This document shows, piece after piece, positions 1 through 7,713 of a DNA stretch of 64,000 bases (position 1 is the first letter of the stretch; each line of letters starts with the position of its first letter). The translations under genes and the position numbers were made by a program. The DNA lies in NCBI RefSeq assembly GCF_016827675.1, contig NZ_JAERJA010000013.1:62001-126000 (forward strand). Reading direction: 5' to 3'. The DNA comes from Nocardioides limicola. GTDB taxonomy: Bacteria > Actinomycetota > Actinomycetes > Propionibacteriales > Nocardioidaceae. The notes under the pieces were generated by a model that made no database searches, was not told the DNA's origin, and saw only the letters and a list, made by a program, of their open reading frames with translations.

Positions 1-644
1 GTGGTGACGCCGTTGCCGATGGCGCTGGGCAGCACGGTCACCTCGGTGTTCTGGCCGACCTGGACGCCGTCCTCGTACAGAGTGCCGACGGTGCCGGTCT
101 GGGTGTAGGTGACGGTCTTCCAGATACCGCGGGCGAGGTTCCCCGCGGGGCTCTTGGCGGTGACCTTCTCGCCCGACCAGTTCGTCGGGGTGATCCCGGC
201 GCGGAAGGAGTTGCCACTCGCGAAGAGGTAGCCGGTGCCGGATCCCGAGGTGGCGGTGTTGCCCAAGCCCCAGATGAAGAACGGGGAGGCCTGAGTCGAC
301 TCGATGAAGACGTCGGTGCTGACCGTGATCGAGTCCAGCCCCGCCATGACGTTGTCGGGGAGTTTCACGTGGCCGTCGGACCCGTTCAGGCTCAAGTGGC
401 CGCCCGTCCAACTGCCGCCGCCGACCAGGGTGCCGTGGCGGTCGTTGCCCGAGGTGTCGGACACGAGAGTGCCCTCGCTCTGGGTGAGGTCGTAGTGCAC
501 GACCAGCCCGTCGGTCACCTCCTCGGCGGCTACGGCGCTGGGAATGCCGACGACCAGGCCGCCGAGCAGTGCCAGGACGAGCGCGGTGATCAGCGCCCGG
601 GGGGAGTGGGTGCGGCCGCCGGGCAGGGACGTGAGTGGTGACAT
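1..644 (-). CDS. Secreted LamG-domain protein, partial (possible arabinan-active glycoside hydrolase)
   Basis: The gene runs leftward and its 3' part is outside the window, so only about 214 N-terminal residues are seen. The start is the ATG at 644-642, preceded by a GGAG sequence. Residues 8-36 form a signal peptide with a hydrophobic core (LITALVLALLGGLVVG) and an AVA-like cleavage site before AEEV. From about residue 42 a concanavalin-A/LamG-type jelly-roll begins (motifs LVVHYDL, DTSGNDRHGTLVG, LSLNGSDGHVKLP, FFIWGLGNT). In actinobacteria such modules are often fused to secreted glycosidases of families such as GH43 or GH127. The catalytic part is not visible, so enzyme activity is inferred from the fold and from the neighbouring arabinose genes. 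The promoter carries a LacI-type palindrome and a CRP-like site. Confidence 0.7.
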   Translation of the reverse strand, partial: MSPLTSLPGGRTHSPRALITALVLALLGGLVVGIPSAVAAEEVTDGLVVHYDLTQSEGTLVSDTSGNDRHGTLVGGGSWTGGHLSLNGSDGHVKLPDNVMAGLDSITVSTDVFIESTQASPFFIWGLGNTATSGSGTGYLFASGNSFRAGITPTNWSGEKVTAKSPAGNLARGIWKTVTYTQTGTVGTLYEDGVQVGQNTEVTVLPSAIGNGVT

Positions 645-656
645 GAGGACTCCATC

Positions 657-680
657 GCGAGTGTTAGCGCTAACACTCGC
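657..680. promoter_or_regulatory. 24-bp perfect palindrome, LacI-family operator
   Basis: The arms meet between bases 668 and 669 and the core reads TGTTAGCGCTAACA. This matches the CG-centred form of LacI/GalR-family operators. It lies between the -10 region and the ATG of the leftward LamG gene, so a bound repressor would block its transcript. Confidence 0.75.
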
Positions 681-681
681 A

Positions 682-710
682 GTGTGACCGGCGACACATT
701 GATCCGTCAA
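682..710 (-). promoter_or_regulatory. Probable promoter of the LamG gene
   Basis: On the minus strand TTGACG (710-705) is followed after 17 bases by TCACAC (687-682). The same -35, spacing and -10 region occur in front of the sugar ABC operon at 3885-3913, which supports a shared promoter type although the -10 is weak. Confidence 0.5.
683..698. promoter_or_regulatory. CRP/GlxR-like site
   Basis: TGTGA-N6-ACACA differs at one position from the TGTGA-N6-TCACA consensus of CRP-family regulators (GlxR in actinobacteria). It overlaps the -10 region of the LamG promoter and sits 3 bp from the LacI palindrome. Confidence 0.4.
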
Positions 711-738
711 CCCCTGATTCCCACAGGGCTCGCGAAGG

Positions 739-767
739 TTGACGATTACTGTGAGCGCTCACATGCC
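739..767 (+). promoter_or_regulatory. Rightward promoter with LacI-type operator in the spacer (operator 750-763)
   Basis: TTGACG at 739-744 is followed by the perfect 14-bp palindrome TGTGAGCGCTCACA (750-763). The operator therefore lies in the spacer, as in the sugar ABC promoter. The -10 (CATGCC at 762-767) is poor. The site probably serves autoregulation of the LacI gene at 839. Confidence 0.5.
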
Positions 768-825
768 TAGCCTCGACGACGCCAGGTCCTGATTAGTTCG
801 CGCGGATGAGGAGCCGTCGCCGCCC

Positions 826-831
826 TACGAT
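826..831 (+). promoter_or_regulatory. -10 element TACGAT for a leaderless lacI transcript
   Basis: TACGAT ends 7 bases before the ATG at 839, the distance expected between a -10 element and its start site. No Shine-Dalgarno sequence precedes the ATG, so a leaderless transcript is likely. The same TACGATGGC context precedes cutC at 23695. Confidence 0.45.
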
Positions 832-838
832 GGCTGCC

Positions 839-1864
839 ATGCCACCATCGTCCTCGGTCCCGTCCCGGCGTTCGCCCAGCATGACCGATGTGGCCGTCTA
901 TGCCGGCGTCTCGCATCAGACCGTCTCCCGCGTGCTCAACGACTCACCGCTGGTCAAGGAGGAGACTCGGGCCAAGGTGCTGGCCGCGATCGAACTGCTC
1001 GGCTACCGCCGCAACAACGCAGCACGCATGCTGGCCACGCAGCGATCGGGCAGGATCGGGATGGTTTCCGCGCACCTGATCCTGCACGGCCCCAGCAGGA
1101 TCGCTACCGCCGTCCAGGAGGCCGGTCACCAGGCCGGCTACGAGGTCTCGCTGGTGAGCCTGCCCGAATTCTCCGCCGACTCCCTCTCGCGTGCCGTCGA
1201 CCGGCTCCTCGACGAGGCGGTGGAAGCGCTCGTGGTCGCGGTCGCCCACCCCGCCGCCCGCGAGATCACCCGGGCGCTGAGGACGCCGATCCCCATCGTC
1301 CTCGCTCAGGGGGTCGTCCCAGGGCAGTCCATGGCTGCTGGGATTGACCAGGTGGCCGGGGCGGTGGCCGCCACCGAGCACCTGCTCGATCTCGGTCACA
1401 CCCACGTCGCCCACGTGACCGGCCCCCTCGACTGGGTCGAGGCCGGTCAGCGCCGGGACGGGTGGCAACTCGCTCACGAGCGGCGCCACCTGCTGCCCGG
1501 GCCCGAGGTGACCGGAGACTGGTCCCCGGCCAGCGGCTACGCCGCCGGCCAGCGGCTGGTCGCGGACCCGTCGGTGACCGCAGTATTCGTCGCCAACGAC
1601 GACATGGCCCTCGGGGTGCTCCGGGCCTTCCATGAGCACGGTCGCCGGGTGCCCGACGACGTGAGCGTCGTGGGCTTCGACGACATCCCGGAAGCGGCGT
1701 ACTTCTGGCCCCCGCTCACCACGGTCAACCAGCCCTTCTCGCTGCTCGGCAGGCGGGCGATGGAGCTCACCCTGCAGGCGCTCGAGGGTGAGAGCGAGGC
1801 CGTCGCGACGCTGTTGCTGCCGGAGCTGCGCGCCCGTGCCTCGACGGGGCCGGCTCCTTCCTGA
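839..1864 (+). CDS. LacI-family transcriptional regulator (sugar-responsive)
   Basis: The protein has 341 residues when started at the ATG at 839. A LacI helix-turn-helix occupies residues 15-65 (MTDVAVYAGVSHQTVSRVLN, then GYRRNNAARML). A periplasmic-binding-protein-like effector domain follows, with the family motifs AVFVANDDMALGVLRAF and VSVVGFDDIPEAAYFWPPLTT. It diverges from the LamG gene and lies 25 bp upstream of the mutarotase. Its recognition helix (SHQTVSRV) is the same as that of the second LacI protein at 8711, so both probably bind the TGTTAGC/GTTCACA sites. The ligand is unknown. Arabinose or an arabinoside is inferred from the neighbours. Confidence 0.85.
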   Translation: MPPSSSVPSRRSPSMTDVAVYAGVSHQTVSRVLNDSPLVKEETRAKVLAAIELLGYRRNNAARMLATQRSGRIGMVSAHLILHGPSRIATAVQEAGHQAGYEVSLVSLPEFSADSLSRAVDRLLDEAVEALVVAVAHPAAREITRALRTPIPIVLAQGVVPGQSMAAGIDQVAGAVAATEHLLDLGHTHVAHVTGPLDWVEAGQRRDGWQLAHERRHLLPGPEVTGDWSPASGYAAGQRLVADPSVTAVFVANDDMALGVLRAFHEHGRRVPDDVSVVGFDDIPEAAYFWPPLTTVNQPFSLLGRRAMELTLQALEGESEAVATLLLPELRARASTGPAPS

Positions 1865-1873
1865 GACGCTCGA

Positions 1874-1887
1874 TGTTAGCGTTCACA
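1874..1887. promoter_or_regulatory. LacI-type operator before galM
   Basis: TGTTAGCGTTCACA lies two bases before the galM ATG. It is identical over 15 bp (including the preceding A) to the operator at 3899-3912, so galM probably belongs to the same regulon. Confidence 0.65.
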
Positions 1888-1889
1888 GC

Positions 1890-2936
1890 ATGGCCCTCAC
1901 ACGCTTCGGCCAGCTGCCCGATGGGCAGCCGGTACGCCGGATCACGGTCGGCAGCGCCCCGGGTCCGGTGCTGCACCTGTTGGATCTCGGTGCCACCATC
2001 CATCGGCTGGAGGTGACGTGCGGGGATCGACGCCGTCGCAATGTCGTCCTGGGTCATCGGACGCCGGCCGACTATCTCGCCTCCACCGACTACATCGGCG
2101 GCACCATCGGTCGCTACGCCAACCGGATCGCGGGGGGTCGGTTCGAGCTCGATGGCGCCCCGGTCCAGCTCGGGGTCCATGACCGCGGGAACCACCTGCA
2201 CGGCGGGCCCGACGGCTTCGACCGGCGGCTCTGGGACGTGGTGGAGCACGGACCGGGCCATGCGGTCCTGCGCCTGGTCAGCGAGGCCGGCGACCAGGGC
2301 TTCCCTGGCCGACTCGTCGCCACCGCACACTTCGAGGTGCGCGCCGACGGGGTCTCGCTCCGGTTGGGCGCGGAGGCCGACGCGCCCACGCTCGTCAACC
2401 TGACGAGCCATGCCTACTTCAACCTGGACGGTGACGGTGCGGGCACCATCGACGGCCACCACTTGCAGGTGCCGGCCCGGTGCTACACCCCGGTGGATGC
2501 CAGTGGGATCCCGAGCGGGGGGCACGTATCCGTCGCCCAGACGCCCTTCGACCTCCGGACACCGCGGCGACTCGGCGACTCGCTGCGTGCGGGCCACGAG
2601 CAGATCGTCGCGGCGCGCGGCATCGATCACAACTTCGTGATCGACGGCGAGGGGCTTCGTACTCATGCCGTCCTGACCTCCGAGCGGACCCGGACCCGGA
2701 TGGAACTGCGCAGTGACCAACCGGGCCTGCAGGTCTACACCGGCAACTTCCTCGATGGTTCACGGCTCTCGGCCGACGGACGTCCTTACCGCCAAGGGGA
2801 CGGGATCGCCCTGGAGCCGCAGAAGTTCCCGGACTCGCCGAACCGTCCCGACTTCCCCTCGGCGGTGCTGCGTCCCGGAGAGCGCTACGGCTCGGCGATC
2901 GACTGGTCGTTCACCGCCGTGTCGGGTAGGCGGTGA
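1890..2936 (+). CDS. galM: Aldose 1-epimerase (mutarotase)
   Basis: The enzyme interconverts the alpha and beta anomers of free aldoses in the cytoplasm, which speeds entry of imported sugar into catabolism. The 348-residue protein has the family's expected length and motifs: NHLHGG (101-106) and SHAYFNL with the catalytic His near 174, GIDHNF near 244-249, and GIALEPQKFPDSPN with the catalytic Glu near 309. The ATG at 1890 is chosen because the homologous part begins there, and an upstream start at 1788 would overlap the LacI gene. No clear Shine-Dalgarno sequence is seen, and an operator lies immediately before the start. The 3' end overlaps the convergent XRE gene by 26 bp. Confidence 0.9.
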   Translation: MALTRFGQLPDGQPVRRITVGSAPGPVLHLLDLGATIHRLEVTCGDRRRRNVVLGHRTPADYLASTDYIGGTIGRYANRIAGGRFELDGAPVQLGVHDRGNHLHGGPDGFDRRLWDVVEHGPGHAVLRLVSEAGDQGFPGRLVATAHFEVRADGVSLRLGAEADAPTLVNLTSHAYFNLDGDGAGTIDGHHLQVPARCYTPVDASGIPSGGHVSVAQTPFDLRTPRRLGDSLRAGHEQIVAARGIDHNFVIDGEGLRTHAVLTSERTRTRMELRSDQPGLQVYTGNFLDGSRLSADGRPYRQGDGIALEPQKFPDSPNRPDFPSAVLRPGERYGSAIDWSFTAVSGRR

Positions 2937-3807
2937 GCAACGCGCCCGCGGGGAGGCCGTAGAGGCGCTCCAGTCGCAGGCGGAGCGCGGTTCCAGGCGT
3001 GGCGCGGGCGCTCTCCCATCCGCGCACCGCGGAGGTGCTGCACGAGAGGCGTGCGGCCACCTCCGCCTGAGTGAGGCCGGCCCACTGGCGGACCGCGCAC
3101 AGCACCTCGTGCAGGTCGCCCGGTGTCCAGGTGCGTCGGTCCAGGGCTCGAGGTGGCCTCACCCCGGCGACTCGGGCAACCGTGGACACCGGGACGCCGT
3201 ACAGGTTCGCGAGCCGTCGCAGGGCCGACAGTGGTGGTGGTTGCCCGCGCTCCCAGGTGCTGATGCTGTGCCGGCTCGCTCCGATCCGCTGCGCTACCTG
3301 GCTCTGTGACAGGCCGGTGCGGCGTCGGAGCCGACGCAGTGCCGAGGGTGGTGATCCGGCCGCCGCCACGACGGCGGGCGCCGCGGAGAGGAGGCGCCGC
3401 AGCGTCTCGGCGTCGATATCGAGGATCGCGGCCAAGGTGGGGAGGTGCTTCAGGGGGATCCGGGCTCGTCCGGACTCCCAGTTGTAGACCGTGGCCGCCG
3501 GGACCGCGACGGCCTCGGCCAGTTGGACCACCGGTACGCCGGCTCGCCGGCGCAGCGGTCGCAGACCATGTCCGCGGAGGGTGTGCGGAACGCTCGGGGT
3601 GGGCGCCCGCAGCCCATCGAAGATCCGCGCCACTTCGGCCGTTTCGATGGCCAGGGTGCGGGCGAGCCGGCGGATGTGGGTGGGGCCGGGCAGTCGTTCC
3701 CCGCGCTCCCAGCGCAGGATCGACGTCGGGTGAACGCCGACCTGCTCGGCGATGTCCGACGGCGTGAGGGCTCGGCTGATCCGGTGCTCCCTCAGGGACG
3801 TAGTCAT
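2911..3807 (-). CDS. Regulator with four tandem XRE helix-turn-helix domains
   Basis: The 298-residue protein consists almost wholly of four Cro/C1-type helix-turn-helix units at about residues 5-55, 82-132, 157-206 and 235-285. Each keeps the pattern of LxxxRxxxGL..., VA/IA..., and a W-E-[RS] box (RWERGERLPG, YNWESGRARIP, STWERGQPPP, RGWESARATPG). No ligand-binding or enzymatic domain is visible. The ATG at 3807 has a GGAGG sequence nine bases upstream. A start at 3855 would overlap an operator and lacks one. The gene diverges from the sugar ABC operon and has its own LacI-type site (3843-3856), so it probably belongs to the sugar regulon. Its DNA target is unknown. Confidence 0.75.
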   Translation of the reverse strand: MTTSLREHRISRALTPSDIAEQVGVHPTSILRWERGERLPGPTHIRRLARTLAIETAEVARIFDGLRAPTPSVPHTLRGHGLRPLRRRAGVPVVQLAEAVAVPAATVYNWESGRARIPLKHLPTLAAILDIDAETLRRLLSAAPAVVAAAGSPPSALRRLRRRTGLSQSQVAQRIGASRHSISTWERGQPPPLSALRRLANLYGVPVSTVARVAGVRPPRALDRRTWTPGDLHEVLCAVRQWAGLTQAEVAARLSCSTSAVRGWESARATPGTALRLRLERLYGLPAGALLTAYPTRR

Positions 3808-3842
3808 GCGATGCGCCTCCGCTTCCGGGATCGTCGTGGCAG

Positions 3843-3856
3843 GGTGAGCGTTCACA
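3843..3856. promoter_or_regulatory. LacI-type operator near the XRE gene start
   Basis: GGTGAGCGTTCACA matches the operator family of this region in 12 or more positions. It lies 36 bp upstream of the XRE start and 43 bp from the stronger site at 3899, so the pair could support looping between repressors. Confidence 0.45.
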
Positions 3857-3884
3857 TTGATTCTGGAAATCTCGTCCGAATGGG

Positions 3885-3913
3885 TTGACGAATCGGAATG
3901 TTAGCGTTCACAC
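3885..3913 (+). promoter_or_regulatory. Probable promoter of the sugar ABC/ara operon
   Basis: TTGACG at 3885-3890 is followed after 17 bases by TCACAC (3908-3913). The operator at 3899-3912 fills the second half of the spacer and the -10, so repressor and RNA polymerase would compete. Confidence 0.55.
3899..3912. promoter_or_regulatory. LacI-type operator of the sugar ABC/ara operon
   Basis: TGTTAGCGTTCACA has two half-sites around a central CG and is identical to the site before galM at 1874-1887. Confidence 0.7.
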
Positions 3914-3921
3914 TCATCCTC

Positions 3922-3937
3922 AGTGACGCCGGTCACA
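3922..3937. promoter_or_regulatory. CRP/GlxR-like site upstream of the sugar ABC operon
   Basis: AGTGA-N6-TCACA differs from the CRP-family consensus at one base. The inner GTGAC-N4-GTCAC is a perfect inverted repeat. It lies just downstream of the operator, where binding would block rather than activate transcription. Confidence 0.4.
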
Positions 3938-3973
3938 CGGCGAGACATCCACAGTTGATCTGGAGGAGAACCA

Positions 3974-4957
3974 GTGGTGAAGAAGAGCCTGATCGCCGCA
4001 GCGGCGATCTCGATGAGCGCCGCCATGCTCACGGCATGCGGCAGCGATTCGAACGCGAGCGATGACGACACGATCACGATGGGGTTCTCCCAGGTCGGAG
4101 CAGAGAGCGGTTGGCGCACAGCCAATACGGCCTCGATCCAGGCCTCGGCGAAGGAGGCGGGCATCGACCTCAAGTTCGCCGACGCCCAGCAGAAGCAGGA
4201 GAACCAGATCAAGGCGATCCGCTCCTACATCCAGCAGAAGGTCGACGTGATCGCCTTCAGCCCGGTTGTCGAGAGCGGCTGGGACACCGTGCTCCAAGAA
4301 GCCAAGCGGGCGGGTATCCCGGTGATCCTCACCGACCGCGCCGTCGACTCCGACGACACCTCCCTCTACGAGACCTTCCTCGGCTCCGACTTCGTGCTCG
4401 AGGGCGAGAAGGCCGGGGAGTGGCTGGTCGCCAACGCCGCCGACGCCGATGTCGACGGTGACGGCACCATCAAGGTGGTCCAGCTCGAAGGCACCACGGG
4501 CGCTGCCCCGGCCATCGACCGGGCCGACGGCTTCGCCACCGCGATCGCCGCGGACCCCTCGATCGAGGTGACCGCGTCGCAGACCGGTGACTTCACCCGT
4601 GACGGCGGCAAGCAGGTGATGGAGTCGTTCCTCAACTCCGTCCAGGGCATCGACGTCGTCTTCGCGCACAACGACGACATGGGCCTGGGTGCCATCGAGG
4701 CCATCGAGGCCGCTGGGCTGGTGCCCGGCAAGGACATCAAGATCATCACCATCGACGCGGTCAAGGACGGCATGCAGGCCCTCGTTGACGGCAAGATCAA
4801 CTTCATCGTCGAATGCAACCCGCTGCTCGGGCCGCAGCTGATGGAGCTGGCCAAGAAGGTCCTGGCCGGTGAAGAGGTCCCGAAGCGGGTGGTCACCGAC
4901 GAGACCACCTTCACGCAGGAGGAAGCCGCCGCCGTACTGGCAGACCGTCAGTACTGA
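3974..4957 (+). CDS. Sugar ABC transporter substrate-binding lipoprotein, YtfQ-like
   Basis: This is the extracytoplasmic receptor of the importer encoded by the next three genes. The 327-residue protein begins with a lipoprotein signal peptide with lipobox LTAC near residues 19-22. The mature part follows the E. coli galactofuranose-binding protein YtfQ closely, including MGFSQVGAESGWRTANT, DAQQKQENQIKAIRSYI, VIAFSPVVESGWD and VFAHNDDMGLGAIEAI. The start is GTG at 3974 or the adjacent GTG at 3977, behind GGAGGAG at 3962-3968. YtfQ relatives in other bacteria bind furanose forms of galactose or arabinose. Because araB, araD and araA follow in the same operon, arabinose or arabinofuranose is the likely ligand, but this is inference. 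Confidence 0.88.
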   Translation: MVKKSLIAAAAISMSAAMLTACGSDSNASDDDTITMGFSQVGAESGWRTANTASIQASAKEAGIDLKFADAQQKQENQIKAIRSYIQQKVDVIAFSPVVESGWDTVLQEAKRAGIPVILTDRAVDSDDTSLYETFLGSDFVLEGEKAGEWLVANAADADVDGDGTIKVVQLEGTTGAAPAIDRADGFATAIAADPSIEVTASQTGDFTRDGGKQVMESFLNSVQGIDVVFAHNDDMGLGAIEAIEAAGLVPGKDIKIITIDAVKDGMQALVDGKINFIVECNPLLGPQLMELAKKVLAGEEVPKRVVTDETTFTQEEAAAVLADRQY

Positions 4958-4963
4958 CCGTGT

Positions 4964-5000
4964 GGGCCGGATCCGTCCTGATCTCGGGCGGATCCGGCCC
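4964..5000 (+). other. Strong intercistronic hairpin after the binding-protein gene
   Basis: A perfect 12-bp stem (GGGCCGGATCCG with CGGATCCGGCCC) encloses a 13-base loop. No T run follows. Such stems after binding-protein genes usually stabilise or partly terminate the transcript, giving more receptor than transporter. Confidence 0.7.
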
Positions 5001-5051
5001 CGCGCCGCCCACCGTCCACGGGAGCACCGGTCCCGGGATCAGGAGGAACCG

Positions 5052-6632
5052 ATGACCCAGACCTATCAGGAGCCACTGGTGACCAGCCACCACGCTTCGG
5101 CACCCGTGATCGAGATGCTGGACATCTCCATCACCTTCGGCAACGTCCACGCCCTCGATCAGGTGTCCCTGCGGCTGTACCCCGGCGAGGTGCATGCCCT
5201 GATGGGTGAGAACGGGGCCGGCAAGTCGACGCTGATCAAGGCACTCACCGGGGTCTACTCGATCGATGCCGGCACCATCACGGTCGGCGGCCAGCGGCAC
5301 GAGTTCCACTCACCCTCCGCCGCGCAAGCGGCCGGTATCAGCACCGTCTACCAGGAGATCAATCTGGTTCCGAACCTGACGGTCGCCGAGAACATGCTGC
5401 TGGGCCGGGAGCCGCGACGGTTCGGGGGCATCCACGTCCGGGAGATGAACCGCCGCGCGCAGCAGACCCTGCGCGCGCTCGGACTCGACATCGACCCCGC
5501 CTCGGTGCTGGGTGAGCACCCGATCGCCGTCCAGCAGCTCGTGGCGATCGCCCGTGCCGTGGACGTCGACGCCCGGGTGCTGATCCTCGACGAGCCGACC
5601 TCGAGCCTCGATGGCGACGAGGTGGAGAAGCTCTTCGACGTGCTGCGGCGGCTGCGCGCCGACGGCGTCGCGATCGTGTTCGTCTCCCACTTCCTCGACC
5701 AGATCTACGAGATCGCGGACCGGATGACCATCCTGCGCAACGGCACCCTGATCGAGGAGCGGATGGTCGCCGACACGCCCCGGCTCGAACTCGTGCAGCT
5801 GATGATCGGGCGCGAGCTCGAGGAGCTCGACCGGCTGGGGCGCGGGTCCGGCTCCGTGCCCGATCCGAGCCGCGTCCCCGTCCTGGAGGTCGTCGGGCTG
5901 AGTCGCAAGGGCGCGCTCGAGGCCACCGACCTGTCCCTGTACGACGGCGAGGTGGTCGGGGTCGCTGGCCTGCTCGGCTCCGGCCGGACCGAGCTGGCTC
6001 GACTCCTCTTCGGCGCCGATAGCGCCGACCACGGCGAGATCGCGATCCGCTCCACCAGGCGCCGGCTGCGCAGTCCCCGACACGCCATCGACCGCAAGCT
6101 CGCCTTCACCAGCGAGGACCGCAAGGCCGAGGGCATCGTCGGTGATCTGACGGTGGCCGACAACATGCTGCTGGCGCTCCAGGCCTCCCGGGGCTGGCTG
6201 CGCCCGATCCCGCAGTCCGTCCGGACCCGCCTGGTACAGCAGTACATGGAGGCGCTCAACATCAGGCCGGCCGACCCGCAGGCGCTGATGCGCAATCTCT
6301 CCGGCGGGAACCAGCAGAAGGTGCTGCTGGCCCGATGGCTGATCACCGACCCCCACGTACTGATCCTCGACGAACCGACTCGAGGCATCGACATCGGCGC
6401 CAAGGCACAGATCCAGTCGCTGGTCGCAGAGCTGGCCAGCAAAGGGATGTCTGTGGTGTTCATCTCCGCCGAGCTCGAGGAGGTGCTCCGGCTCAGCCAC
6501 CGGATGGTGGTGATGCGAGACCGTCGCAAGATCGCCGAACTCAGCAACGACGACGTCCGGGTCGGTGACCTGCTGCGCATCATCGCCACCGAGGCCACCG
6601 ATGTTGAGCAGGAGGGGTCCTCCGATGACTGA
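5052..6632 (+). CDS. Sugar ABC transporter ATP-binding protein (two ABC domains)
   Basis: The 526-residue protein energises sugar import. The first ABC domain (about 12-255) has an intact Walker A (GENGAGKST) and Walker B (VLILDEPTSS), with the loose signature typical of the first half of RbsA/YtfR proteins. The second (about 270-510) has a degenerate Walker A (LLGSGRTEL), an intact signature (LSGGNQQK) and Walker B (VLILDEPTRGID). This asymmetry is normal for the monosaccharide CUT2 family. The ATG at 5052 is chosen because AGGAGG lies at 5041-5046 and homology starts there. The 3' end overlaps the first permease by 8 bp. Confidence 0.93.
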   Translation: MTQTYQEPLVTSHHASAPVIEMLDISITFGNVHALDQVSLRLYPGEVHALMGENGAGKSTLIKALTGVYSIDAGTITVGGQRHEFHSPSAAQAAGISTVYQEINLVPNLTVAENMLLGREPRRFGGIHVREMNRRAQQTLRALGLDIDPASVLGEHPIAVQQLVAIARAVDVDARVLILDEPTSSLDGDEVEKLFDVLRRLRADGVAIVFVSHFLDQIYEIADRMTILRNGTLIEERMVADTPRLELVQLMIGRELEELDRLGRGSGSVPDPSRVPVLEVVGLSRKGALEATDLSLYDGEVVGVAGLLGSGRTELARLLFGADSADHGEIAIRSTRRRLRSPRHAIDRKLAFTSEDRKAEGIVGDLTVADNMLLALQASRGWLRPIPQSVRTRLVQQYMEALNIRPADPQALMRNLSGGNQQKVLLARWLITDPHVLILDEPTRGIDIGAKAQIQSLVAELASKGMSVVFISAELEEVLRLSHRMVVMRDRRKIAELSNDDVRVGDLLRIIATEATDVEQEGSSDD

Positions 6633-7713
6633 CACGCTCGCTCCAGCGCCGCCCACGCCCGGGGCACGCAAAGCCCCGGCGGGTCCGAGCCGATGGGCCC
6701 GCGTGACCGGCCACCCACTGCTGTACCCGCTGCTCGCCATGGTGGTGCTGCTGATCATCAACGTGATCGCGACGCCGACGTTCCTGAACGTCAGAGTGCA
6801 GGACGGGCACCTGTTCGGAAGTCCGATCGACATCATCCGCAACAGCGCCCCGGTGCTGCTGGTCGCCCTCGGGATGACCCTGGTGATCGCCACCCGCGGC
6901 ATCGACCTCTCGGTCGGCGCCGTCGCCGCGATCGCCGGCGCAGTGGCCTGCACTCGGATCGTCGCTGCCCCCGACGAGGGTGCCCTGGTCACGGCGGTCA
7001 TGGCGGTCACCCTGGCGCTGGCCGTCTGCGTCCTGCTCGGCGTGTGGAACGGCTTCCTGGTCTCCGTGCTCGGTATCCAGCCGATCATCGCCACACTGGT
7101 GCTGATGGTGGCCGGCCGTGGCCTGGCGATGCTGATCACCGACGGTCAGATCACCACGGTCAACAACCCCGCGTTCAGCAAACTTGCCTCCGGCTACCTG
7201 TTCGGGCTGCCGATCGCCTTCCTCGTGGCCCTCGGCATGGTCGGGCTTACCGCCCTGCTGACCCGGCGTACCGCCTTGGGGATGTTGATCGAGGCCGTGG
7301 GCATCAACCCGGCAGCGAGCCGACTGGCCGGTGTCCGGGCGCGGACCATCACCTGGACCGTCTACACGTTCGCGGCCGTCTGCGCCGGGCTGGCTGGAGT
7401 GATCATCGCCGCCAACACCAGGTCGGTGAACGCCAACAGTCTGGGCTTGTGGATCGAGTTGGACGCCATCCTGGCTGTCGTCATCGGCGGCACCGCGCTC
7501 ACCGGCGGGCGGTTCTCGCTCGCCGGCACGCTGGTCGGGGCCCTCCTCATCGCCACCCTGGCCCGCACCATCCCCAACATCGGCATCCCGTCGGAGGCGA
7601 ACTACCTCTTCAAGGCGGTCGTGGTGGTCGCCGTGTGCGTGGTCCAGTCACCCCGGGCCAGAGCCGCGCTGCGGGTACGCCGTCCCTCCGTCACGAAGGT
7701 CGAGGCCCGATGA
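6625..7713 (+). CDS. Sugar ABC transporter permease 1 (YtfT-like)
   Basis: The 362-residue membrane protein belongs to the CUT2 (RbsC/YtfT) permease family. About 8-10 hydrophobic segments are visible, beginning with LLYPLLAMVVLLIINVIATPTF. The family motifs RGIDLSVGAVAAIAGAV and AVVIGGTALTGGRFSL are present. The ATG at 6625 has GGAGGG at 6611-6616 and overlaps the ATPase stop. It pairs with the next permease to form a heterodimeric channel, as in the E. coli YtfT-YjfF system. Confidence 0.92.
   Translation: MTDTLAPAPPTPGARKAPAGPSRWARVTGHPLLYPLLAMVVLLIINVIATPTFLNVRVQDGHLFGSPIDIIRNSAPVLLVALGMTLVIATRGIDLSVGAVAAIAGAVACTRIVAAPDEGALVTAVMAVTLALAVCVLLGVWNGFLVSVLGIQPIIATLVLMVAGRGLAMLITDGQITTVNNPAFSKLASGYLFGLPIAFLVALGMVGLTALLTRRTALGMLIEAVGINPAASRLAGVRARTITWTVYTFAAVCAGLAGVIIAANTRSVNANSLGLWIELDAILAVVIGGTALTGGRFSLAGTLVGALLIATLARTIPNIGIPSEANYLFKAVVVVAVCVVQSPRARAALRVRRPSVTKVEAR

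Noticed and set aside
2911..3855. XRE regulator starting at 3855
   Set aside because: This start would lie over the operator at 3843-3856 and has no ribosome-binding site. The ATG at 3807 has GGAGG at the right distance.
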